This document shows positions 1 through 5,172 of a DNA stretch of 5,499 nt, in pieces. The first letter of the stretch is position 1; each line of letters opens with the position of its first letter. Under the pieces are notes generated by a model, which saw only the letters and a program-made list of their open reading frames with translations, did not search any database and was not told where the DNA came from. The DNA is from Anaerolineales bacterium (GTDB taxonomy: Bacteria > Chloroflexota > Anaerolineae > Anaerolineales > E44-bin32), in the NCBI GenBank assembly GCA_030608865.1, contig JAUWDI010000076.1, positions 1 through 5,499 on the forward strand, read 5' to 3'. Made by a program: the position numbers and the translations under genes.

Positions 1-159
1 GCTTGAGGGGATGAATTGCCGGACGAGCAGGTCGGTTAGCAGCCAGATCCCGAACATGACATAGACAACGATGACAGCGCGTTTTGAGAGCTGCGCACGT
101 AGCGCTCTCAGCTCTGGATCGGTATGAGCTAGTGGATCGGAACGAAAGATGTTTAACAC
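1..159 (-). CDS. Small membrane protein, N-terminal part (runs off left edge)
   Basis: Reading from a GTG at 159-157, 53 codons stay open to the window edge. I do not recognise the product. The first ~28 residues are polar and charged (contains DPLAHTDPELRALRAQLSKR). They are followed by a hydrophobic segment at about residues 28-46 (AVIVVYVMFGIWLLTDLL), then a basic residue and a break, which looks like a cytoplasmic N-terminus followed by a membrane helix. The GTG is chosen because the only upstream in-frame stop is the TAA of fabI itself (183-181) and no ATG or TTG lies between. The ribosome binding site is weak (GGAAACC upstream). The start lies 21 nt after the fabI stop, so co-transcription with fabI is likely. 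The C-terminus is outside the window, so neither length nor function can be given. Confidence 0.6.
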   Translation of the reverse strand, partial: MLNIFRSDPLAHTDPELRALRAQLSKRAVIVVYVMFGIWLLTDLLVRQFIPSS

Positions 160-180
160 TACCAGGTTTCCAGGGAACGC

Positions 181-972
181 TTAGTTTTGACCTTTTTCGA
201 TATCAGGGATTCCTAGAATATTGTATCCCGAGTCGACAAACAGCACCTCACCTGTGACCTTGCTCGCCAGGTCGGAGGCGAGCCAGACAGCCGCACCGCC
301 GATATCCTCGATGGTGATGTTCTTGCGCAGCGGGGCGAATCCAGAGAATTCCCGGTGCATGCGTTTAAACCCACTCACGCCGGCGGCGGATAGGGTGCGA
401 ATGGGTCCGGCCGAAATGGCATTTACGCGGATATCCCTGGGCCCGAGGTCGGCGGCGAGGTAGCGGGTGGTCGCCTCAAGAGCGGCCTTCGCTACCCCCA
501 TCACATTGTAATTCGGGACCACTTTTTGGCCGCCGTAATAGCTCAGGGTGAGCATCGAACCGCCTGGTTTCATCAGCGGCAAGGCGGCGCGTGCTAGAGC
601 GATAAAGGAAAAAACACTGATGTCCATTGCCATATGGAAGCCGCTGCGGCTCGTCATATGGAAATCGCCTTTGAGGTCCTCGCGGTCAGCATAGGCGACG
701 GCGTGCACGAGAACATCAATGCTCCCGAGTTTCTCGGCTGCCTTGGTGAAAACTGCCTCGATTTGCTTGTCGTCGGCAACGTCGCAGAGTTCGACGAAGT
801 CTGAGCCTACCGATTCAGCAAGAGGACGCACTCGACGCTCAAGAGCCTCAGCGGCGTAGGAAAAGGCGAGTTGAGCGCCGTGCTCATGCATGGCCCGGGA
901 GATTCCCCAAGCGATAGAGTGGTCGTTAGCTACCCCGAAAACCAGAGCGTTTTTACCATCCAGTAATTGCAT
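181..972 (-). CDS. fabI: Enoyl-[acyl-carrier-protein] reductase (NADH), FabI
   Basis: FabI catalyses the last step of each fatty-acid elongation cycle in the cytoplasm, reducing trans-2-enoyl-ACP to acyl-ACP with NAD(P)H. The 263 residues match the usual family length (about 255-265). Visible signatures are the divergent SDR nucleotide-binding loop GVANDHSIAWG at residues 13-23 (the FabI replacement for the GxxxGxG of classical SDRs), Y145 in LSYYGG, and the catalytic pair Y155 and K162 in PNYNVMGVAK, matching E. coli Y146/Y156/K163 by motif. Next come the DIRVNAISAGPIRT block at 180-193, which contacts cofactor and substrate loop, and the C-terminal GEVLFVDSGYNILG. The ATG at 972 has a strong AAGGAG site 8 nt upstream, which overlaps the stop codon of the preceding glycosylase gene. 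The position equivalent to E. coli G93 is alanine (A93), as in some other natural FabI enzymes. Identification is secure; cofactor preference is not determined. Confidence 0.97.
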   Translation of the reverse strand: MQLLDGKNALVFGVANDHSIAWGISRAMHEHGAQLAFSYAAEALERRVRPLAESVGSDFVELCDVADDKQIEAVFTKAAEKLGSIDVLVHAVAYADREDLKGDFHMTSRSGFHMAMDISVFSFIALARAALPLMKPGGSMLTLSYYGGQKVVPNYNVMGVAKAALEATTRYLAADLGPRDIRVNAISAGPIRTLSAAGVSGFKRMHREFSGFAPLRKNITIEDIGGAAVWLASDLASKVTGEVLFVDSGYNILGIPDIEKGQN

Positions 973-980
973 CGTTAGAT

Positions 981-986
981 CTCCTT
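981..986 (-). promoter_or_regulatory. Ribosome binding site of fabI, fused to the upstream stop codon
   Basis: On the minus strand the sequence reads TAAGGAG, then 8 nt, then ATG. AAGGAG is a near-perfect Shine-Dalgarno sequence, and its first two bases are the last two bases of the TAA (987-985) that ends the DNA glycosylase gene. A ribosome terminating there is placed directly on the fabI initiation site, so translational coupling is expected. The coupling is inferred from layout only. Confidence 0.85.
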
Positions 987-1578
987 ATAAGTGTGGATTG
1001 ACCCTGAAGCGCCAGGGCATACTCTTCCACGGTTCGCTTACTTGATTTAAACCCACTCGTGGTCCAATTGTTACGCTATGTTCCGGGATGGCAACATCCC
1101 GCTCGATGAAAAGTGTGCTTTGCGGATGGCATAGGTCCAGACCATCAAAGCCCCGGTCGAGGGCGAATGCCTGACACAATTTCGCCGGTCCATCGGTTAA
1201 CTCCGACTCCGGGCGTCCGGCTCTTCGCTGCCGGATAATTTCGTGTCCTTCAACCGGTTTCACACCTCGTAAAAGTACTGCAGCTGGGAAACCATCTCTC
1301 TCGGTAACGAAGTTCAACATCCAGTGCATGCCGTAGGTGAAGTAGACATAAGCATGACCTGGTGGACCCCACATCGAGTGATTGCGTTTTGTGCGACCTG
1401 AGCGGGCGTGGCACCCGTCGTCATCGGTGCTGATGTAGGCCTCGGTTTCGGTGATCAAACCGGCAATGCGCTGATCGCCCTCGAGTTTGACGAGGCGCTG
1501 TCCGAGCAACTCGCGAGCGACGGTCAATGTAGGACGATCGAAGAAGCTGCGTGCGATCACAGGATTGGATGTCATCAT
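985..1578 (-). CDS. 3-methyladenine DNA glycosylase, AAG/Mpg family
   Basis: This is a monofunctional base-excision repair enzyme that flips out and removes alkylated or deaminated purines (3-methyladenine, 7-methylguanine, hypoxanthine). Its 197 residues are typical of bacterial members of the alkyladenine glycosylase family, which is unrelated to AlkA and Tag. Motifs in order are TETEAY at 43-48, where E46 corresponds to the catalytic human AAG E125 and Y48 to the intercalating or stacking Y127; CHARSGRTKRNHSMWGPPG at 56-74, with H57 matching human H136; YVYFTYGMHWMLN at 77-89, with N89 matching N169; LLRGVKPVEG at 102-111, with R104 matching R182; and DGPAKLCQAF at 129-138. All key residues are present, so the enzyme looks active. 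Two adjacent ATGs (1578 and 1575) could start it and neither has a clear ribosome binding site; the first is used here. It sits between an epimerase gene and fabI with no obvious functional link to either. Confidence 0.95.
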   Translation of the reverse strand: MMTSNPVIARSFFDRPTLTVARELLGQRLVKLEGDQRIAGLITETEAYISTDDDGCHARSGRTKRNHSMWGPPGHAYVYFTYGMHWMLNFVTERDGFPAAVLLRGVKPVEGHEIIRQRRAGRPESELTDGPAKLCQAFALDRGFDGLDLCHPQSTLFIERDVAIPEHSVTIGPRVGLNQVSEPWKSMPWRFRVNPHL

Positions 1579-1698
1579 TGAAATACGGTTAAAAGAATCC
1601 CGGCGGCAGTTTCGTGGAACAGAAAGGTTGCTTAAAGAACGACCAAGATCGATACCCGAAATCCGATCCTGGAAGTTGCCATCAAATCGGCAGGAAGT
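1579..1698. other. 120-bp intergenic gap inside the minus-strand operon
   Basis: This is the largest gene-free interval in the window. I looked for -35/-10 pairs on the minus strand that could drive the glycosylase gene and saw none that is convincing. There is no T-tract-associated hairpin marking a terminator, and no open frame with a good start. The glycosylase start lacks a visible Shine-Dalgarno sequence, so its translation signal is unresolved. Read-through transcription from the epimerase gene is the simplest view. Confidence 0.5.
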
Positions 1699-1714
1699 TC
1701 ACCCGGAGGGTGAA
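1698..1714 (-). other. Perfect hairpin spanning the epimerase stop codon
   Basis: The arms TTCACCC and GGGTGAA pair over 7 bp around a 3-nt loop (1705-1707). On the minus strand the structure covers the last codons and the TGA stop of the epimerase gene. No run of T follows it in the minus-strand direction (next bases CTTCCTGCCG), so it is not a standard intrinsic terminator. It could protect the mRNA 3' segment, mark a processing site or cause partial attenuation before the glycosylase gene; these roles are inference. Confidence 0.5.
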
Positions 1715-2640
1715 TCGTGGCGGAACCGTGGATCCTTATTTATCATACGCTCGAGCCCTTCCTGCAAGCTGAAGCGCGGTCTGTACCCGAGTTTCTCTTT
1801 GGCGAGGTGGATGTCGGCACACATGCGTGAGGGTCCAGCATCCTGGTCTTCCTTGTAAATCCACTCCGACTTAATGCCAACGGCTTCCAGGACGGATTGC
1901 CCCAGGGATTGAATACTCGTCTCGGTTCCACTGCCGATGTTGATTACGGAGCGATTAATAGTAGGCGCGGAAGCGGCGGCGATCATAGCCGAAATGACAT
2001 CGTCCAGATAGACGAAATCGCGTGTCTGTTCACCCTTCCCGTGAATGACCATTGATCCCCCATGGGAAACCTGGCGCAGGAAATGCGGTACGACTGGCGG
2101 GTGGGCTGCGGCGAGTGGCTGACCAGGACCGTAGGCGTTGAACACGCGTAGTGCGACGGTCTCTATGCCCCAGAGTGCACCGATCGTATGAACGTAATGC
2201 TCGGCGGCTAATTTTGATACAGCATAGGGGGACCCTGGGTTCGGGGGTGCACTCTCGACCAGGGGTTGTTGACCTTGATCGCCGTAAATCGCGCCGGAGG
2301 AGATCAATATTACTCTGCGGACTCCGACGTCGCGCATGGCCTCCATGACGCTGACGGTTCCGCCGACGTTGATAATGTTGTACTCGCGTGGGTAGAGGAT
2401 CGATTCAGGGACGGATACTTTCGCGGCCAGATGGTAAACACAATCAATCTCCTGCAAAAGGGTCCAGAGTTTGGGGCGATCCGTCACATCTCCGCGAGTG
2501 AAGAGCACATCTGCGGAGAGACGTGACGGGTCCCCGGCTGAAAGGTCATCATAGCCACGAACCTGGTGCCCTTCGCGGGCTAATCGGTTGGCAAGTGCAG
2601 AGCCAAGGAATCCGGCGGCGCCGGTTACGAGGAAATTCAT
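1699..2640 (-). CDS. NAD-dependent sugar-nucleotide epimerase/dehydratase (extended SDR, GalE-like)
   Basis: This is a 313-residue extended short-chain dehydrogenase, the usual length for UDP-glucose 4-epimerase-like enzymes that modify nucleotide sugars for cell-surface polysaccharides or galactose metabolism. The Rossmann glycine motif TGAAGFLG is at residues 6-13, D31/D32 end the second strand (an acidic residue there favours NAD), and GDVTD lies at 50-54. HLAAKVSVPES is at 70-80. The catalytic triad is S115 (ISSGAIYG), Y139 and K143 (SPYAVSK). The substrate-side blocks RVFNAYGPGQ at 165-174 and QTRDFVYLDDV at 205-215 follow, and the C-terminus has LGYRPRFSLQEGLE at 284-297. The ATG at 2640 has an AGGAG site 11 nt upstream. 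The exact sugar cannot be read from sequence: 4-epimerase of UDP-Glc, UDP-GlcNAc or UDP-GlcA are all possible. It is the first gene of the minus-strand operon, directly behind an extended -10 promoter. Confidence 0.88.
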   Translation of the reverse strand: MNFLVTGAAGFLGSALANRLAREGHQVRGYDDLSAGDPSRLSADVLFTRGDVTDRPKLWTLLQEIDCVYHLAAKVSVPESILYPREYNIINVGGTVSVMEAMRDVGVRRVILISSGAIYGDQGQQPLVESAPPNPGSPYAVSKLAAEHYVHTIGALWGIETVALRVFNAYGPGQPLAAAHPPVVPHFLRQVSHGGSMVIHGKGEQTRDFVYLDDVISAMIAAASAPTINRSVINIGSGTETSIQSLGQSVLEAVGIKSEWIYKEDQDAGPSRMCADIHLAKEKLGYRPRFSLQEGLERMINKDPRFRHDSPSG

Positions 2641-2651
2641 CGGTTTATGGG

Positions 2652-2656
2652 CTCCT
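2652..2656 (-). promoter_or_regulatory. Ribosome binding site of the epimerase gene
   Basis: AGGAG on the minus strand lies 11 nt before the ATG at 2640. The spacing is a little long, but it is the only purine-rich site close to the start and supports that choice of start. Confidence 0.65.
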
Positions 2657-2686
2657 GATCGTTTTTCCCGATCTGGAGGGAACGAG

Positions 2687-2695
2687 ATTATAACA
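2687..2695 (-). promoter_or_regulatory. Extended -10 promoter for the epimerase operon
   Basis: On the minus strand the sequence reads TGTTATAAT, a perfect TATAAT with the TGn extension typical of extended -10 sigma-70 promoters. No good -35 is present at the right distance (AAATGG at 2715-2710 with a 17-bp spacer), consistent with reliance on the extended element. Transcription would begin near 2680, giving a leader of about 40 nt that contains the AGGAG site of the epimerase gene. Confidence 0.6.
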
Positions 2696-2699
2696 TACC

Positions 2700-2711
2700 G
2701 GTGTTGACACC
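2700..2711. promoter_or_regulatory. 12-bp palindrome over the plus-strand -35 box (possible operator)
   Basis: GGTGT-TG-ACACC has perfect 5-bp arms and a 2-bp centre. It lies between the two divergent promoter cores, fully covers the plus-strand -35 (2704-2709), and sits just upstream of the minus-strand extended -10. A dimeric regulator bound here could affect both promoters. The palindrome is seen in the sequence; the operator role is inference, since a 12-bp symmetry can arise by chance. Confidence 0.35.
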
Positions 2712-2731
2712 ATTTCCTCGCTTGGTATCAT
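2704..2731 (+). promoter_or_regulatory. Near-consensus sigma-70 promoter of the metallopeptidase gene
   Basis: A perfect -35 TTGACA (2704-2709) is followed after 16 bp by TATCAT (2726-2731), matching TATAAT at five of six positions. With usual spacing, transcription would start about 2737-2739, which coincides with the ATG at 2738. There is no Shine-Dalgarno sequence before that ATG, so the pair suggests a leaderless transcript. Confidence 0.7.
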
Positions 2732-2737
2732 GCCGCT

Positions 2738-4015
2738 ATGCGTTCAGCGGTTGGTTTCAAAAAGTTCTGGCGCGTTATTATGCGCTGTGCACTTCTTTTT
2801 ATGGTGACTCTGCTTCTGGGTGGAAGCGGTCTGAATGTTCGCGATGTTGTGGATAGGACCCGGCTCTTCACCCGATCGGTGGAGTTTAATTATATTGGCT
2901 GGACGATAGAGGCTTCCTTTGAGAAGCTCAGTCAACTCAGTCTTCACCCGGCAGCATACGCGGGTGAGGACGAGCGCGCGCAACTGGTCATTGATTATCT
3001 TGAGCTGGTGCGAAGCGCACAGCAGACCGAGAGGGAAGTACAGGAAGCGCTTGGGGATCCGAATGTGGATCAAACCAGCTCTGCCCTCCAGGAGAATTTG
3101 GTAAACCTGGAGAACATCCGCAACCAGGTGAACCAGCATGGACCACCCGCTGAGAGCATCCTTCAGGAGCAAGTAGCGATTGTGATTGCGGATATGGGAT
3201 TGGAATTGGGGGGAGCGCCTTTCCCACCGGTCGTGTTCACCTTCGACCCGCTTCCAAATGCGCTCATCGTCTCGCCGCGCGAGGTCATTCGCCAGATCGC
3301 GAATATCACCCTCGATGTGGACCTGACGCTTGAAGGGAAAGTGAATCTCGAGGGTGGTATCGAAGAGAGTCTGGACGTCTCGGCGCTTGTCGTGCCCATC
3401 GGTGGAATGGGAACTTATCCAACCATGGTGCAGGAGACAACCAATCTGACGTGGATCGTTGAAGTGATCGCTCACGAGTGGATTCACAATTACCTGACCT
3501 TGCGCCCGCTGGGCATGAATTATTTCACGAACGAAGAGCTTCGAACCATGAACGAGACTACTGCATCGCTGATGGGTAAGGCGATCGGGTGGGAGGTAAT
3601 CCGACGATACTATCCTTCAATGCTGCCGGATGAGATGGTCCCTACCTCAAGCGAGAGCGATGCGGAGCCTCCAGCTTTTGATTTTAGGGCGGAAATGCAT
3701 GAGACACGTGTCCGCACCGACGCATTCTTGGAAGCGGGAGAGGTTGAGACTGCCGAGCGCTATATGGACGCCAGAAGGGAGTTCTTCTGGGAACACGGAT
3801 ATCGCATCCGACGCCTGAATCAGGCTTACTTCGCGTTCCATGGAGCCTACGCCGATGAACCCGGCGGGGCCGCAGGGGATGACCCTGTGGGTGAGGCTGT
3901 TCGCGCCCTCTGGAAGTATTCCCCTTCACCCGCGGACTTCCTGCGTAAGATGGCGTGGATGAACGACTACGCTGATTTATTGGCTGTGCTTGAAGGATTG
4001 ACTACCACTCGCTGA
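2738..4015 (+). CDS. Putative membrane-anchored or secreted zinc metallopeptidase (HExxH)
   Basis: The 425-residue protein starts with a basic N-terminus (FKKFWR) and one hydrophobic segment at about residues 14-33, a signal peptide or signal anchor. Residues about 35-155 look mostly helical and charged, with a coiled-coil-like stretch at 95-135. At 246-250 is HEWIH, the zinc-binding HExxH motif with E247 as likely catalytic base. NETTAS follows at 272-277, so E273 is the probable third zinc ligand, the gluzincin arrangement. Beyond it are helical blocks including FDFRAEMHETRVRTDAF at 314-330 and RRLNQAYFAFHGAYADEPGG at 358-377. This layout recalls the putative aminopeptidase family PF10023, but I cannot confirm membership. 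Its substrate is unknown; action outside the cytoplasmic membrane is inferred. The start at 2738 lacks a ribosome binding site but coincides with the predicted transcription start. Met15 (2780) is the main alternative and would shorten the n-region. The 3' end overlaps the convergent M20 gene by 14 bp. Confidence 0.75.
   Translation: MRSAVGFKKFWRVIMRCALLFMVTLLLGGSGLNVRDVVDRTRLFTRSVEFNYIGWTIEASFEKLSQLSLHPAAYAGEDERAQLVIDYLELVRSAQQTEREVQEALGDPNVDQTSSALQENLVNLENIRNQVNQHGPPAESILQEQVAIVIADMGLELGGAPFPPVVFTFDPLPNALIVSPREVIRQIANITLDVDLTLEGKVNLEGGIEESLDVSALVVPIGGMGTYPTMVQETTNLTWIVEVIAHEWIHNYLTLRPLGMNYFTNEELRTMNETTASLMGKAIGWEVIRRYYPSMLPDEMVPTSSESDAEPPAFDFRAEMHETRVRTDAFLEAGEVETAERYMDARREFFWEHGYRIRRLNQAYFAFHGAYADEPGGAAGDDPVGEAVRALWKYSPSPADFLRKMAWMNDYADLLAVLEGLTTTR
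4002..4015. other. 14-bp tail-to-tail overlap of convergent genes
   Basis: The plus-strand metallopeptidase gene ends with TGA at 4013-4015, and the minus-strand M20 gene ends with TAG at 4004-4002, so the last codons of each are antisense to the other. I see no hairpin plus T-tract on either strand near the junction, so transcripts probably extend into the opposite gene. Confidence 0.85.
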
Positions 4016-5132
4016 TCATGGCGGCGATCAACGCGGTCCGTTCTGCTAAACTTTCCGTCTCAATTTGTTCGTGTTGGGTGTGGGCGCCGGTTCCGATCGC
4101 GCCGAAACCATCCAGCACAGGAACCCCCAGTGCAGCGACGAAATTGGCGTCAGAACCGCCTCCGGTGCCCCCCTCTGAGACCGAGAGCCCCAGGTCGCGG
4201 GCGATGCCTTGTGCCCGTTGGAACGTTTTTATCATTCGTTCGTTGCGTTCCATGGGCTGCCGATTCCAACCGCCTTTCACCCTGATTTCCGCGCCCTCGA
4301 GGATAGGTTCGAGGGCGAGCATTGAGGCTAAGACCCGATCTCCCTCATCTTTTGTCTTGGCGCGCCCGTCAACCCGCAGCCAGCAGAGATCGGGGACGAC
4401 GTTTGAGCGAGTGCCGCCTTCAATCACGCCGACATTTATCGTGGTCTCGGTTTTTTCATCGGCAAGCGCGGCGATCCCCGGAATTTGATGAGCCATCTCG
4501 AGGATGGCGTTTACTCCATCATTGATGTTGCTGCCTGCGTGTGCGGCCTTGCCTATCGCTTCAACCCTGAAAGCGAGCGTACCTTTCCTCCAGGTTTTCA
4601 AGCCGCCGTCTGGCAGGGCCGGTTCGAGACAGAGGACGAGTTCATGATCTTGCGCCATCTGTTCGATGAGCGCTCGTGACGTGCGGCTTCCAGTTTCTTC
4701 ATCGGAGGTGCACAGTAAAGTCAGCTTGTCCTGCCTTAATTTCTCGTTCTGACGCAGGATCTCGATCGCGGTGAGCGCCATGGCAATGCTGGCTTTCATG
4801 TCCAGCACCCCCGGTCCGAAAAGGTGTTTGTCACGTTTCACAAAGGGCATGTTCTCCAGAGTGCCGAGAGGATGAACCGTGTCGAGGTGCACCATGAGTA
4901 GCAATCCTCCTTGACCCTCGCCCCAGGTGCCAATCCGATGATCGCCTGCATTCGTTTGGGGTTCGTTGCGGACTTGGGCGCCGCGCGCTTCCATCTCAGC
5001 GGCAACAAAACGCCCGAGTTCGTCGACAGCCGATTTTGAGGTTGTTGGAGATTCGATTAGAACGAGGCTCTCGATTAAAGCTACAAGCTTTGGCATGTGC
5101 ACTTCAAACTGGGTGATCGGTAATGGAGCCAT
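4002..5132 (-). CDS. M20-family metallopeptidase, carboxypeptidase G2-like
   Basis: This is a 376-residue di-zinc amidohydrolase of peptidase family M20 (with glutamate carboxypeptidase G2, ArgE and DapE), which cleaves C-terminal residues or acyl groups from small peptides and N-acylated amino acids. Visible zinc-site residues are H82 in MVHLDTVHP, D111 in GPGVLDMK (bridging), E145 (general base) and E146 in SDEETGS, E170 in CLEPA, and H351 in GTGAHTQHE. The dimerisation or lid domain is at about 183-290, with H198 in GKAAHAGS corresponding to the conserved interface histidine, and GGTGGGSDANF follows at 321-331. No signal peptide is seen, so it is probably cytoplasmic, unlike the exported CPG2 of Pseudomonas. 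The ATG at 5132 has AAAGGA 5 nt upstream; an internal ATG (Met13) is a weaker alternative. The exact substrate cannot be assigned. It probably shares a transcript with the gene 40 bp upstream. Confidence 0.92.
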   Translation of the reverse strand: MAPLPITQFEVHMPKLVALIESLVLIESPTTSKSAVDELGRFVAAEMEARGAQVRNEPQTNAGDHRIGTWGEGQGGLLLMVHLDTVHPLGTLENMPFVKRDKHLFGPGVLDMKASIAMALTAIEILRQNEKLRQDKLTLLCTSDEETGSRTSRALIEQMAQDHELVLCLEPALPDGGLKTWRKGTLAFRVEAIGKAAHAGSNINDGVNAILEMAHQIPGIAALADEKTETTINVGVIEGGTRSNVVPDLCWLRVDGRAKTKDEGDRVLASMLALEPILEGAEIRVKGGWNRQPMERNERMIKTFQRAQGIARDLGLSVSEGGTGGGSDANFVAALGVPVLDGFGAIGTGAHTQHEQIETESLAERTALIAAMISEW

Positions 5133-5137
5133 GGAAG

Positions 5138-5143
5138 TCCTTT
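5138..5143 (-). promoter_or_regulatory. Ribosome binding site of the M20 peptidase gene
   Basis: AAAGGA lies 5 nt before the ATG at 5132 on the minus strand. It supports that start over the internal Met13 codon, which has no comparable purine-rich site. Confidence 0.7.
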
Positions 5144-5172
5144 GTGGTGTTCCCTAAGATGTTTGTTGTTTT

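Noticed and set aside
631..662. Two CATATG copies about 20 bp apart within fabI, resembling a repeat
   Set aside because: They encode the repeated Phe-His-Met in the normal FabI sequence (residues 104-114), so coding constraint explains them.
1643..1668. GATCG...CGATC short inverted repeat in the intergenic gap
   Set aside because: There are only 5 bp of pairing with a 12-nt loop and no T-tract, which is within chance expectation.
1487..1858. Plus-strand open frame covering the epimerase-glycosylase gap
   Set aside because: It is mostly antisense to the two real genes, has no good ribosome binding site, and its translation shows no recognisable features.
2730..2740. Upstream ATG at 2730 as an alternative start or small upstream frame
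   Set aside because: It is out of frame with the metallopeptidase gene and overlaps the -10 box, so it probably is not even transcribed.
2744..3487. Long open frame (about 247 codons) on the minus strand, antisense to the metallopeptidase gene
   Set aside because: The plus-strand frame has a promoter, a signal segment and recognisable motifs. The antisense translation is rich in His, Arg and Leu without any domain, as expected for the shadow of a gene.
4018..4488. 156-codon plus-strand open frame inside the M20 peptidase gene
   Set aside because: It lies entirely antisense to strongly conserved M20 motifs and its Ser/Pro/Arg-rich translation is typical of shadow frames.
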